Shown piece after piece: positions 1 to 8,206 of a stretch of DNA of 64,000 nt. Each line of letters opens with the position of its first letter. The stretch's first letter is position 1. Location of the stretch: the NCBI GenBank assembly GCA_049324435.1, contig JBMOOQ010000018.1, positions 1-64,000 of the forward strand, written 5' to 3'. The notes below the pieces were generated by a model, which ran no database searches, had not been told where the DNA came from, and was given only the letters and a program-made list of their open reading frames with translations. The position numbers were made by a program, and so were the translations under genes. The stretch comes from Pseudorhodoplanes sp049324435 (GTDB taxonomy: Bacteria > Pseudomonadota > Alphaproteobacteria > Rhizobiales > Xanthobacteraceae).

Positions 1-124
1 GCCGCACTCTTCACTAGGCTATCGCCCGCCAGCTCCGCAAGCATCAGCACCGAAGATCCTGCATCTGGATCGGAGTGCGCCGATGCAATAGTCTCTATCC
101 CGCTGGTTCAAAATATCCGTCAGG

Positions 125-490
125 TCAGACATTCCGGCGCGACCGCTGCCGGTGGTTGAATTGTTTGAGCCGCCTGCGGCTGAACCGCATCATCGCCTGG
201 GGCCGGGCAAAAAACGGAACCGTATCGTGCCGGGTCTGCGACATGACGATCGCGAGCAGGTCGGCGACCGTACCCTGTTCCATGACGAAGTCGCCACTCA
301 TATAGGCCTCGCCGAGACGCAACTCCGGATTGAGAAATACCTTGGTGAGCGCACGGCGGCTCACAAACCGGATTGCGACAGGCGTTCCCGAGCCGTCTCC
401 GAATTCCAGTGGGTTTCCTCCACCGACAGAAATTTTCAGACTGCCAGTGCGGATGAAGCGTGTCAGCGCAACGCGAAGCAACCGTTCCAC
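125..490 (-). pseudogene. cfa: Cyclopropane-fatty-acyl-phospholipid synthase, 5' fragment only
   Basis: The 121-codon frame starts at a GTG with GGAGG about six bases upstream. It matches the N-terminal region of the CFA synthase family, which methylates lipid double bonds using S-adenosylmethionine. The recognisable stretch includes GEAYMSGDF and ends at SRRNV, just before the SAM-binding methyltransferase domain. A TGA follows. None of the three minus-strand frames in the remaining 124 bases shows the expected continuation (a HHYDL-type motif). The family is normally about 400 residues, so this piece lacks the catalytic domain. It may be a true truncation, a recombination junction or an assembly error; the window edge prevents a decision. 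Confidence 0.7.
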
Positions 491-503
491 CGGCCGCCTC
501 CAT

Positions 504-875
504 TCATACCTGTGCCGTCCGTTCGAGCGGCAAGCCCCAAACCAGTTCGAATTAGACCAAAGTCTGGCAGGTGCCGCAATGCGGTGATAACACTGCGCAA
601 CCCTGGTGTTCCGAATCCGGAATGCGCATGATCACGCAGCAGGGAAGTGTTGCGCATTGCGGATTCGCTGCACAGGAGCAAAGCGTTGATTTCAGTAAAG
701 TTTGGTCCGGAAATTGGCTCGATCAGCGTGTTGCGTCGGGCCGCGGATTTGCGGATTTTCACGCTGGTGACCGAGTTCGAAAATGGGCCACATTCGCCAC
801 GTAAGCGGCCGATATTCCCTTTTGGCGTTAGCGCGCGGGCGGGGTAGCGCGGCTCCGGAAGCCGGCGGCGGGGGT
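504..875. other. Divergent intergenic region with inverted repeats
   Basis: This 372-base gap lies between the divergent cfa fragment and the haem protein gene. It holds two nearby inverted repeats: TTCCG-AATC-CGGAA at 609-622, and an 8-bp pair (AATGCGCA at 621-628, TGCGCATT at 651-658). These could be regulator sites for either side. Short open frames here look like chance frames in GC-rich DNA. No convincing -35/-10 pair was identified. Confidence 0.4.
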
Positions 876-1544
876 ATGATTTTGCTGAATTCGGGCTGGC
901 GGGTCGGAATTTGCGCACTGGCGGCGATGTTGGCCGTGCTCGTGGCCGGGCAGGCGAGCGCTCAACCGCGCGGCACGTCCACGCGGGCCCAGCACGGTCC
1001 CGCGCTGCCGCCATCCGGCCACCAGACAGAACCCGTCGATCTGAATGAAGGCAAATCGCCGGCCGAGTTGTTTCAGGCCGGGTGCGCGGTCTGCCATCAG
1101 AGCCCTGCCGGACTGGCAAAAGGCCGCCGCGAAGGCGAGCTCACCAGCTTCCTGCGTCAGCACTATTCGTCCAGCGTGCAGCACGCGGCTGCTTTGGCGA
1201 GTTTTCTGGTGAGCCGCGGTGGCGGTCCCGCGGTTGCAGCTCCGACGCGGCAGGCTCCAGTGGAGAGGCCTCCAGCACCTGTCGGGCGGCGTCCGGCCGA
1301 GGAGGATCGTAAGCCCCAGGAGGCAGCGCGGCCGGACCGCGAGCCTGCAAGCAAACGCAAGACTCCGGCAGCCGCCGCACGCACGCCGCCGCCAGCCGCG
1401 GCACCGGCTCCCGCTGCTGCTGCGGCCGCCGCGGCGGCAGTTCCGGCTCCGGCTCCAGAAGCCGCGCCGGCTCCTGAACCGAGCACGTCCGCCAGTTCAC
1501 CACCGGCCGAAGAGAAGCCGGCCGCGCCCGAAATCCCGCTCTGA
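876..1544 (+). CDS. Exported single-haem c-type cytochrome-like protein with Ala/Pro-rich tail
   Basis: 222 residues. Residues 1-29 form a signal peptide ending in GQASA, so the protein should be periplasmic. A single haem-binding motif CAVCH lies at residues 70-74, followed by a short helical region to about residue 113. The rest is low-complexity Ala/Pro/Glu with a run of nine alanines. There is no methionine after the haem motif, so a class I Met axial ligand is absent; His96 or His103 might serve instead. The ATG at 876 is chosen because it begins directly before the signal peptide, although the frame is open further upstream. The redox partner is unknown. A strong hairpin follows the stop codon. 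Confidence 0.72.
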   Translation: MILLNSGWRVGICALAAMLAVLVAGQASAQPRGTSTRAQHGPALPPSGHQTEPVDLNEGKSPAELFQAGCAVCHQSPAGLAKGRREGELTSFLRQHYSSSVQHAAALASFLVSRGGGPAVAAPTRQAPVERPPAPVGRRPAEEDRKPQEAARPDREPASKRKTPAAAARTPPPAAAPAPAAAAAAAAAVPAPAPEAAPAPEPSTSASSPPAEEKPAAPEIPL

Positions 1545-1546
1545 CC

Positions 1547-1581
1547 GACCATGCCGGCCGCTGGCCGGGCATGGTCATTTT
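1547..1581 (+). terminator. Rho-independent terminator after the haem protein gene
   Basis: The arms GACCATGC(c)GGCC and GGCCGGGCATGGTC pair around a 3-base loop with one bulged base, followed by ATTTTC. It sits between two converging genes. The T-rich side is on the plus strand, so it most likely ends the haem-protein transcript. Confidence 0.7.
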
Positions 1582-1591
1582 CAAAGTTGGC

Positions 1592-2200
1592 TCAGGCCTT
1601 TTCGGCCTCTGCACCCTCGCCAGCCTGCTCGTCCTCGTCCCGGCGGGCTTCCGGATCGAAGAAGGCTGCAGCGGCTGCTGCTGCGGCTTCGCGCTCTTCC
1701 TGCGCTTCGCGGCTAATCGTGATGTCCTCGCCGCGCTTCACGCGTTCGGCTTCCTCGGCATTGCGTGCCACGATGATCGAGACATTGACCTCGACCTCGG
1801 GGTGCAGAGCGATCTCGACCTTGTGCTGGCCGATCATCTTGATCGGCGCATGCAGCGCGACCTGGCTGCGCGAAATCGAGAAGCCGCCTGCGGTGACAAG
1901 ATCGGCGATGTCACGTGCCGAAACCGATCCGTAAAGTTGTCCGGACTCGGAGGCCTGACGCAGTGCGACGAAGGTCTGGCCGTCGAGCTTATCGGCAATT
2001 TTCTGCGCTTCGCCCCGATTCGCGAGATTCTTGGCCTCCAGTTCCTTGCGCATCTGTTCGAAGCGCTCCTTGTTGGCCTTGGTGGCACGCAGCGCCTTGC
2101 CCTTCGGCAGCAGGAAATTGCGGGCAAAGCCGTCTTTCACACGGACCGTCTCGCCCATCTGGCCGAGCTTTGCGACGCGTTCGAGCAGGATCACTTCCAT
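1592..2200 (-). CDS. rplI: 50S ribosomal protein L9
   Basis: 202 residues. The N-terminal domain begins MEVILLERV and carries the family segment VKDGFARNFLLPKGKA, which binds 23S rRNA near the L1 stalk. A long connecting helix and the C-terminal domain follow. Residues beyond about 165 form an Ala/Glu/Asp-rich extension absent from E. coli L9 (149 residues). The ATG at 2200 is preferred because AAGGAG lies eight bases upstream; a GTG three codons earlier would overlap that site. Last gene of the rpsF-rpsR-DUF2232-rplI operon. Confidence 0.97.
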   Translation of the reverse strand: MEVILLERVAKLGQMGETVRVKDGFARNFLLPKGKALRATKANKERFEQMRKELEAKNLANRGEAQKIADKLDGQTFVALRQASESGQLYGSVSARDIADLVTAGGFSISRSQVALHAPIKMIGQHKVEIALHPEVEVNVSIIVARNAEEAERVKRGEDITISREAQEEREAAAAAAAAFFDPEARRDEDEQAGEGAEAEKA

Positions 2201-2234
2201 CTCAGTCACTCCTTTAAGGTCTATCGGTTGAATT

Positions 2235-3227
2235 TCAGGTGACAGCCGGCGGCTGATTGCCGGGGGCCGATTTGCGGAAATCGAAAATCTGGTCGGAGAC
2301 GCCGAACATCGCGAGCAGCACGCATGCCGGCCAGAAGACGAAGATGATCAGATAGACCGCGGACAGAATGAACACGCGGTCGCCCAGCGGGCGCGTCACC
2401 TCATGCAACACGGCGAGACCCAGCAGCGCATAGGCAATCGTGAAGGCACCGGAGGCGATGCCACCGAGCATTCCAATTAGGCCCGGGAAGAACCAGACGA
2501 GGAGAGCGATCGCAAACGCCGCAGGCGCGTGGCGCGGGAAGCGAAGGGAAGCAAGATCCGGCCATGGCCGTTTCAGACGGCCGGACACCATGACAGCGCG
2601 GCCTGCGACATACAGGTTGAGTGCGAAGGCGACGGTAATCATCGCGGCAGCGAGCGGCGGCATGAAGCTCATGATCAGGTCGCCCATGCGCTTGGCGTCG
2701 ATCGCGGACAAATCGGGGCCGGACTTTCCATATTCCTTGGCCATGCGCTCTAGCGTGAGCTTGATCGCGGCCTGGAATTGCTGCTCGTCGACGCGCACAT
2801 TCAACATCGCGATGGCGACGATCGCGGCGCCCAGGATTGCGCACCAGATGATCAGGCGTCCCGGCGGATACCATTCGACGCTGCCGTCGTCGTTACTGCG
2901 CGCGAGCAGCGCCAGGTAGCCGAGCCACCAGCCGGGGAGGCCGGCGCCGATCAGATAAATGGGGATCCAGAGCGGTTCGCCGAATGCTGCGGTGAGCGCC
3001 ACCACGGCCACGGCCACTGCAAAAAGCGCTGTCCAGTGCGACCAGCCGACCGCGGCGATTATGATCGGAAGCGGCGCCAGCAGTACCAGCATGAGCGCGA
3101 ACGGCGAGCGGGAGGCCATGGTCGCCATCAGCAAGGCTGAGGCGGCTCCCGCACCCGTTCCGATCAAGACCAAAGGCAACATCACGAGCTGTCCCGCTTG
3201 TTCAGCGGTTAGAGGCAAGTCACGCAT
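2235..3227 (-). CDS. DUF2232 family integral membrane protein
   Basis: 330 residues with about eight hydrophobic helices spread along the length and a charged segment around residues 150-185 (between the NVRVDEQQF and SGPDLS regions). This matches the DUF2232 (YybS-like) membrane family, which is commonly found between rpsR and rplI in Bradyrhizobium relatives. The biochemical function is not established. Spacing of about 30 bases to rplI and 88 bases to rpsR is consistent with co-transcription in the ribosomal operon. Confidence 0.85.
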   Translation of the reverse strand: MRDLPLTAEQAGQLVMLPLVLIGTGAGAASALLMATMASRSPFALMLVLLAPLPIIIAAVGWSHWTALFAVAVAVVALTAAFGEPLWIPIYLIGAGLPGWWLGYLALLARSNDDGSVEWYPPGRLIIWCAILGAAIVAIAMLNVRVDEQQFQAAIKLTLERMAKEYGKSGPDLSAIDAKRMGDLIMSFMPPLAAAMITVAFALNLYVAGRAVMVSGRLKRPWPDLASLRFPRHAPAAFAIALLVWFFPGLIGMLGGIASGAFTIAYALLGLAVLHEVTRPLGDRVFILSAVYLIIFVFWPACVLLAMFGVSDQIFDFRKSAPGNQPPAVT

Positions 3228-3314
3228 TCAGGCCGCGCGCCTGCCCCAACCATCGGCGTCCGGATTGTCCGGCCGCCTCGTTTTTTTTGTCCGCTCCTTA
3301 CCCGGAGCGGGCTC

Positions 3315-3563
3315 TCACTTGATGACGTAAGGCAGCAGGCCGAGGAAGCGCGCGCGCTTGATCGCCTGGGCGAGCTCTCGCTGCTTCTTGGCGGAGACCG
3401 CCGTGATACGGCTCGGCACGATCTTGCCGCGCTCGGAGACGTAACGCTGCAGCAGCTTCACATCCTTGTAGTCGATCTTTGGCGCATTCTCGCCCGAGAA
3501 CGGGCAGGTCTTGCGACGACGGAAAAACGGACGGCGACCGCCGCCACCACCGGACATCGACAT
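3315..3563 (-). CDS. rpsR: 30S ribosomal protein S18
   Basis: 82 residues, the usual length. It has a Gly-rich N-terminus, then RRKTCPFSGENAP and the conserved core with LLQRYVSERGKIVPSRIT and KRARFLGLLPY, which contacts 16S rRNA and S6 on the small-subunit platform. It lies two bases downstream of the rpsF stop codon, so the S6-S18 pair is translationally linked, as is typical. Confidence 0.98.
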   Translation of the reverse strand: MSMSGGGGGRRPFFRRRKTCPFSGENAPKIDYKDVKLLQRYVSERGKIVPSRITAVSAKKQRELAQAIKRARFLGLLPYVIK

Positions 3564-3565
3564 GA

Positions 3566-4027
3566 TTATTCCTCCCCTTCGCTGGACGAGGCACCGTCAC
3601 GGTCGCGCCGCGGGCCACGATCGCGATCGCCGAAGCGGCCGCCGCCGCTACCGCCGAACCCACCACCGCCGAAGCCACGACCCTCACGCTCGCGGTCGTC
3701 GCGCTCGGCCTTGCGCATCATCGCGGACGGACCGTCCTCGAGTTCGTCGACGCGGATCGTCATGTAGCGCAACACGTCTTCCGACAGACGCTCCTGACGC
3801 TCGATCTCGCTGATCGCAGCGGCCGGCGCGTCGATATTCATCAAGGTGAAATGCGCCTTGCGGTTCTTGTTCATGCGGTAGGCGAGGGACTTCACGCCCC
3901 AATATTCGGTCTTGGCGACCTTGCCGCCGGCGCCTTCCACGATCGCCTTGAACTGGTTCGTCAGGTCATCGACCTGCTGGGTGCTCGCGTCCTGGCGCGC
4001 GAGAAATACGTGCTCGTATAGGGGCAT
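3566..4027 (-). CDS. rpsF: 30S ribosomal protein S6
   Basis: 153 residues starting MPLYEHVFLARQD. The S6 ferredoxin-like fold covers roughly residues 1-95 and includes the LAYRMNKNRKAHF segment. The remaining residues are a Gly/Arg/Asp-rich low-complexity tail ending in acidic SSEGEE, as often seen in alphaproteobacterial S6. Two ATGs are adjacent. The second (4027) is chosen because AAGGA lies about seven bases upstream, while the first (4030) would leave four. First gene of the operon; a promoter-like element lies about 220 bases upstream. Confidence 0.97.
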   Translation of the reverse strand: MPLYEHVFLARQDASTQQVDDLTNQFKAIVEGAGGKVAKTEYWGVKSLAYRMNKNRKAHFTLMNIDAPAAAISEIERQERLSEDVLRYMTIRVDELEDGPSAMMRKAERDDREREGRGFGGGGFGGSGGGRFGDRDRGPRRDRDGASSSEGEE

Positions 4028-4030
4028 CAT

Positions 4031-4379
4031 GCCTTCCTTCTGTTGGCGCTGTCCGGCGCAAAGCCCAAACGAGACTTCGAAAAGGTACAGACCCTAGAAA
4101 AGGCGGACCTTTGGAAAGGCTCGATGCTCTGGTTGGCGGGAACACGGGACGACGGACCGACTGGTCCTGCCGCATTTTGCCCCGAAGGGTTGCCCCCGAG
4201 GGGCCTTGCGGCCGTCCGTTCAGCCCCCGGCCGGGACGAGCGGAAGCCGCGGTTATAGGGATTTCGGGCCGGAAGGCAAGGCGGAATACCGCCTGGCGGC
4301 TTGACTTGACGTGGGCCTCATAGTCTTTCGGCCCGGATTTTTGACCGGGCCGCTGGCCCGCAGGCGTTGAGGGGCGTCC
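4031..4379. other. Divergent promoter and leader region between rpsF and fabD
   Basis: A 349-base gap between divergent operons. On the minus strand it would form a leader of about 220 nucleotides before rpsF, GC-rich with several short inverted repeats (for example GGGGGCA and CCCGAGG blocks near 4185-4205). On the plus strand a doubled TTGACTTGACG at 4301-4311 could serve as the -35 region for fabD, but no good -10 follows. No gene is supported here. Confidence 0.45.
4252..4279 (-). promoter_or_regulatory. Predicted sigma-70-type promoter for the rpsF operon
   Basis: Read on the minus strand, TTGCCT (4279-4274) is followed by a 16-base spacer and TATAAC (4257-4252). This is a good housekeeping-type match and faces rpsF. 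Confidence 0.5.
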
Positions 4380-5324
4380 GTGACGGTTGCGTTCGTATTT
4401 CCAGGGCAGGGCAGCCAGGCCGTCGGCATGGGCAAGGCCCTGGCCGAAACATTCCCGGTGGCACGGGCGGTATTCGACGAGGTCGATGCCGCGCTGGGCG
4501 AAAAGCTGTCCGCGGTCATGTGGGAGGGACCGGCAGAACGGTTGACCCTGACCGAAAACGCCCAGCCCGCCCTCATGGCGGTGTCGCTTGCGGCCATGCG
4601 GGTGCTGGAGACCGAGGCCGGTCTCGATCTGAAGCGCGACGCCAAATTCGTCGCCGGCCATTCGCTGGGCGAATATTCCGCGCTGGCGGCGGCCGGCGCC
4701 TTTACCATTGCCGATGCAGCCCGACTCCTGCGCATTCGCGGCAATGCCATGCAGAAAGCGGTGCCGGTTGGCGAAGGCGCCATGGCGGCGCTGCTCGGGA
4801 TGTCGTTCGAAGACGCCGCAGCGGTGGCGGCCGAAGCGGCGCAGGGCCAGGTCTGCCAGACTGCGAACGACAATGGCGGCGGACAGGTTGTGGTGTCCGG
4901 CAACAAGGCTGCGGTCGAGCGCGCGGTCGAGATCGCCAAGGGCAGGGGTGCAAAGCGGGCGATGCTGCTGCAGGTCTCCGCCCCCTTTCATTGCGCGTTG
5001 ATGCAGCCGGCCGCCGATGCGATGGCACAGGCGCTTGCGAAAACCGATGTGAAGAAGCCGGCGGTGCCGGTGATGGCCAATGTGCTTGCGGCACCGATCG
5101 ACGATCCGGCCGAGATCGTGAAGCGGCTGGTCGAGCAGGTCACCGGCACGGTGCGCTGGCGCGAATGCGTCGAAGCAATGGCCGCGGCGGGCGTGACCCA
5201 GTTTTATGAGGTCGGGGCCGGCAAGGTGCTGACCGGACTGCTGAAGCGAATCGCGCTCGGTGCGACCGGATCGGCCATCGGCGCGCCCGAGGATGTCGCG
5301 GCGTTCAAGGCTGCACGGGCTTGA
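4380..5324 (+). CDS. fabD: Malonyl-CoA:ACP transacylase
   Basis: 314 residues, a typical length. It loads malonyl groups from CoA onto acyl carrier protein for fatty-acid elongation in the cytoplasm. The FPGQGSQ motif lies at residues 7-13, the nucleophile elbow GHSLGEY has Ser95, and His204 in the APFHCALM segment completes the catalytic pair. Translation begins at GTG. It heads a run fabD-fabG-acpP-fabF, with fabG 18 bases downstream behind its own GGAGAG site. Confidence 0.97.
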   Translation: MTVAFVFPGQGSQAVGMGKALAETFPVARAVFDEVDAALGEKLSAVMWEGPAERLTLTENAQPALMAVSLAAMRVLETEAGLDLKRDAKFVAGHSLGEYSALAAAGAFTIADAARLLRIRGNAMQKAVPVGEGAMAALLGMSFEDAAAVAAEAAQGQVCQTANDNGGGQVVVSGNKAAVERAVEIAKGRGAKRAMLLQVSAPFHCALMQPAADAMAQALAKTDVKKPAVPVMANVLAAPIDDPAEIVKRLVEQVTGTVRWRECVEAMAAAGVTQFYEVGAGKVLTGLLKRIALGATGSAIGAPEDVAAFKAARA

Positions 5325-5342
5325 GTTCAGGAGAGAGTCAGA

Positions 5343-6080
5343 ATGTTCGACCTCGGCGGAAAAACTGCGCTCGTCACCGGAGCGACCGGCGGAATCGGAG
5401 GCGCGATCGCGCGCGCGCTCCACAGGCAGGGTGCGGTGGTCGCGATCTCGGGCACCCGCAAGGAGGTGCTCGATCAGCTTGCCGCGGAGCTCAAGGAGCG
5501 CGTCCATGTGCTGCCCTGCGACCTCGCCGACAAGGATCAGGTTGAGGCACTCGTGCCGCAGGCCGAAGAGGCGATGGGCAAGCTCGACATCCTGGTCGCC
5601 AATGCCGGCATCACCCGCGACAATCTGTTCGTGCAATTGCGCGACGAGGACTGGGACACCGTTATCAACATCAACCTGACTGCGACCTTCCGGCTGTCGC
5701 GCGCGGCGATGAAAACCATGATGCGCCGGCGGTTCGGCCGCATCATCGGGATCACCTCGGTCGTCGGCGTGACCGGTAATCCGGGGCAGGGCAATTACAC
5801 CGCAGCCAAGGCCGGTATGATCGGGATGATGAAGTCGATCGGCAAGGAATATGCGCGCCGCGGCGTGACCGCCAATTGCGTGGCGCCCGGCTTCATCGCA
5901 ACCCCGATGACCGACAAACTGAACGAGAAGCAGCGTGAGGCGATCCTTCAGATGGTGCCGTCCGGGCGCCTTGGAACGCCAGACGATATCGCCGCTGCGG
6001 TGGTCTATCTTGCCTCCGACGAGGCGTCCTATGTGACCGGCCAGACACTTCATGTGAACGGCGGGATGGCGATGATTTAA
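5343..6080 (+). CDS. fabG: 3-oxoacyl-ACP reductase
   Basis: 245 residues, a classical short-chain dehydrogenase. It performs the NADPH-dependent reduction of 3-ketoacyl-ACP. The cofactor loop TGATGGIG lies at residues 12-19 and NAG at 87-89. Ser139 and the YTAAK pair Tyr152/Lys156 form the active site. The C-terminal TGQTLHVNGGMAM is typical of FabG. A GGAGAG site precedes the ATG. Confidence 0.97.
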   Translation: MFDLGGKTALVTGATGGIGGAIARALHRQGAVVAISGTRKEVLDQLAAELKERVHVLPCDLADKDQVEALVPQAEEAMGKLDILVANAGITRDNLFVQLRDEDWDTVININLTATFRLSRAAMKTMMRRRFGRIIGITSVVGVTGNPGQGNYTAAKAGMIGMMKSIGKEYARRGVTANCVAPGFIATPMTDKLNEKQREAILQMVPSGRLGTPDDIAAAVVYLASDEASYVTGQTLHVNGGMAMI

Positions 6081-6381
6081 GTACCGGAACGCACAGGATT
6101 TTCTCGAGATCCCGAGCCTGCTGGCCTTGGCTTTTGAAGTATGGTAGCCCGTCTTCGGGCTGGGCTTGGGGGAAGCGTCCGGGTGCGGGCTTGACGCAAA
6201 GTCTGCGACCCAATACACGCCGCCCGTCAATCCCGGTTCAAGAAATGGCCAGAGGGTGTGGTCCATGGGGGGCCTCGCGCTAGAGACGACCAAGCCGCTT
6301 GAACCGGTCAATTGGTCGTGCCACGACAATTTCGATCGCGCCGCCGATTGAGCCCATTACTGGAAGCAGAGGTTCGAACAG
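6081..6381. other. Intergenic region before acpP
   Basis: A 301-base gap inside the fab cluster. It contains a small tetraloop hairpin, AGCCCG-TCTT-CGGGCT, at 6146-6161 that could attenuate read-through from fabG. A weak promoter candidate follows: TTGACG at 6191-6196, a 17-base spacer and TACACG at 6214-6219. A separate promoter for acpP would fit the high demand for ACP. No gene is seen. Confidence 0.4.
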
Positions 6382-6621
6382 ATGAGTGATATCTCCGAGC
6401 GAGTGAAGAAGATCGTGGTGGAGCACCTCGGCGTCGAGCCCGACAAGGTTACCGAGCAGGCCAGCTTCATCGACGATCTGGGGGCGGACTCCCTCGATAC
6501 GGTCGAACTCGTGATGGCGTTCGAGGAAGAATTCGGCTGCGAGATTCCGGACGACGCGGCGGAGACGATCCTCACCGTCGGCGACGCGGTGAAGTTCCTC
6601 GAAAAGAACGCCAAGAGCTGA
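6382..6621 (+). CDS. acpP: Acyl carrier protein
   Basis: 79 residues, acidic and helical, the usual ACP length. The GADSLD motif carries Ser37, the attachment point for the 4'-phosphopantetheine arm. Helix II continues as TVELVMAFEEEF. It carries acyl intermediates for FabD, FabG and FabF encoded on either side, and for lipid A and phospholipid synthesis. Confidence 0.98.
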   Translation: MSDISERVKKIVVEHLGVEPDKVTEQASFIDDLGADSLDTVELVMAFEEEFGCEIPDDAAETILTVGDAVKFLEKNAKS

Positions 6622-6721
6622 TCGCGCTCCGTCCGAAGCAGCTTCGCTCGAGCCGCGTTTCCCAGACCTGGGTCAGGGCCGAAGCGAAGCGAGGGCCAGC
6701 GGACGCGGCGGGAGCCGGATC

Positions 6722-7981
6722 ATGAGGCGTGTCGTCGTTACAGGCATGGGGATGGTGACGCCGCTCGGATGCGGCGTCGAAACCACTTGGCAACGTATCC
6801 TCGAGGGCAGGAGCGGCGCCCGCCAGATTGACAGCTTTGAGGTCTCCGATCTTCCCTGCAGGATCGCTTGCATGATCCCGCGCGGCGACGGCTCCGACGG
6901 TACTTTCAATCCCGATCAGTGGATGGAGCCGAAGGAGCAGCGCAAGGTCGATCCCTTCATCGTATATGCGCTGGCTGCCGCGCGTCAGGCGCTCGACGAT
7001 GCTGGCTGGAAGCCGCAGACCCACGACGATCAATGCGCGACCGGCGTGATGATCGGCTCAGGCATCGGCGGAGTCGGCGGCATTGCCGAGGGCGCGATTC
7101 TTGTGAAGGAGCGGGGACCGCGCAAACTGTCGCCGTTCTTCATTCCCGGCCGCATTATCAATCTCGCATCGGGTTACGTTTCGATCGAGTTTGGTCTCAA
7201 GGGCCCGAATTCGGCGGTGGTGACGGCTTGTTCGACCGGCTCGCATGCGATCGGCGACGCCGGGCGCATGATCGCACTCGGCGATGCCGATGTCATGCTG
7301 GCGGGTGGCGCGGAGTCGCCTGTGGACCGGCTGTCGCTTGCAGGCTTCGCCGCCTGCCGGGCATTGTCGACCTCTTTCAACGACACTCCCACGCGGGCGT
7401 CGCGCCCCTATGACAAGGACCGCGACGGCTTCGTCATGGGCGAGGGGGCTGGCGTTCTCGTGCTCGAGGAATACGAGCACGCGAAGCGGCGCGGTGCGAG
7501 AATCTATGCCGAGCTGATCGGCTACGGCATGTCGGGCGACGCCTATCACATCACCGCTCCGTCGCCCGAAGGCGATGGCGCTTTCCGCTGCATGAGCGCG
7601 GCGATCAAGCGCGCTGGCATCTCGCCGGGCGACATCGACTACATCAACGCACACGGCACGTCGACCATGGCGGACGGCATCGAACTGGCCGCGGTGGAGC
7701 GGGTTGCCGGTAACGCAGCTGCCAAGATATCGATGTCGTCGACCAAGTCGTCGATCGGCCATCTGCTCGGTGCGGCAGGCGCGGTCGAGGCGATCTTCTC
7801 GATCCTGGCGATCCGCGATCAGATCGCGCCTCCCACGATCAATCTCGACAATCCGTCGGTTGAAACCCCAATCGATCTCGTTCCGCATCAACCGCGCAAG
7901 CGCGAGATCAAGGTGGCGTTGTCAAACTCGTTCGGTTTTGGCGGCACGAATGCGTCTCTGGTGATGCGCGCTGTCGACTGA
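6722..7981 (+). CDS. fabF: 3-oxoacyl-ACP synthase II (beta-ketoacyl-ACP synthase)
   Basis: 419 residues, a typical KAS II length. It condenses malonyl-ACP with acyl-ACP in the elongation cycle. The active site is Cys170 in TACSTGSHAIG, with His311 (NAHGTSTM) and His347 (SSIGHLLGAAG). The C-terminal SNSFGFGGTNA loop is conserved. Start ATG is preceded by GGGAG. It lies 100 bases after acpP. The following 225-base gap before mltG shows no gene. Confidence 0.97.
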   Translation: MRRVVVTGMGMVTPLGCGVETTWQRILEGRSGARQIDSFEVSDLPCRIACMIPRGDGSDGTFNPDQWMEPKEQRKVDPFIVYALAAARQALDDAGWKPQTHDDQCATGVMIGSGIGGVGGIAEGAILVKERGPRKLSPFFIPGRIINLASGYVSIEFGLKGPNSAVVTACSTGSHAIGDAGRMIALGDADVMLAGGAESPVDRLSLAGFAACRALSTSFNDTPTRASRPYDKDRDGFVMGEGAGVLVLEEYEHAKRRGARIYAELIGYGMSGDAYHITAPSPEGDGAFRCMSAAIKRAGISPGDIDYINAHGTSTMADGIELAAVERVAGNAAAKISMSSTKSSIGHLLGAAGAVEAIFSILAIRDQIAPPTINLDNPSVETPIDLVPHQPRKREIKVALSNSFGFGGTNASLVMRAVD

Positions 7982-8206
7982 GTGGCGTGCCGTTTCCGCA
8001 CCGGCGCGCAACCAGCATCCCTGGCGGCGTGTATATGGCTCATGCCACAGCACTGCCATACCGCGGGTGTAGCGAATCGTCGTCAGAGGCTGGAAATGCT
8101 GTCTCTGGTGTCTGGACACCCGGCGCCACTGCTGCATAGTGACATACCGTTGCCGGTGGGGCGCCTGCCTTGATCGCGACCCTGCAATTTCCGGAAGTCG
8201 ACCGCG

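Noticed and set aside
1..124. Simple frameshift as the cause of the cfa break
   Set aside because: A short D-L and D-x-D-Y-C resemblance appears in one frame but no extended CFA synthase sequence continues, so a single indel does not restore the gene within the window.
3966..6329. Open frame of about 787 codons on the minus strand
   Set aside because: Antisense to fabD and fabG; composition is typical of a shadow frame, and it overlaps the rpsF start.
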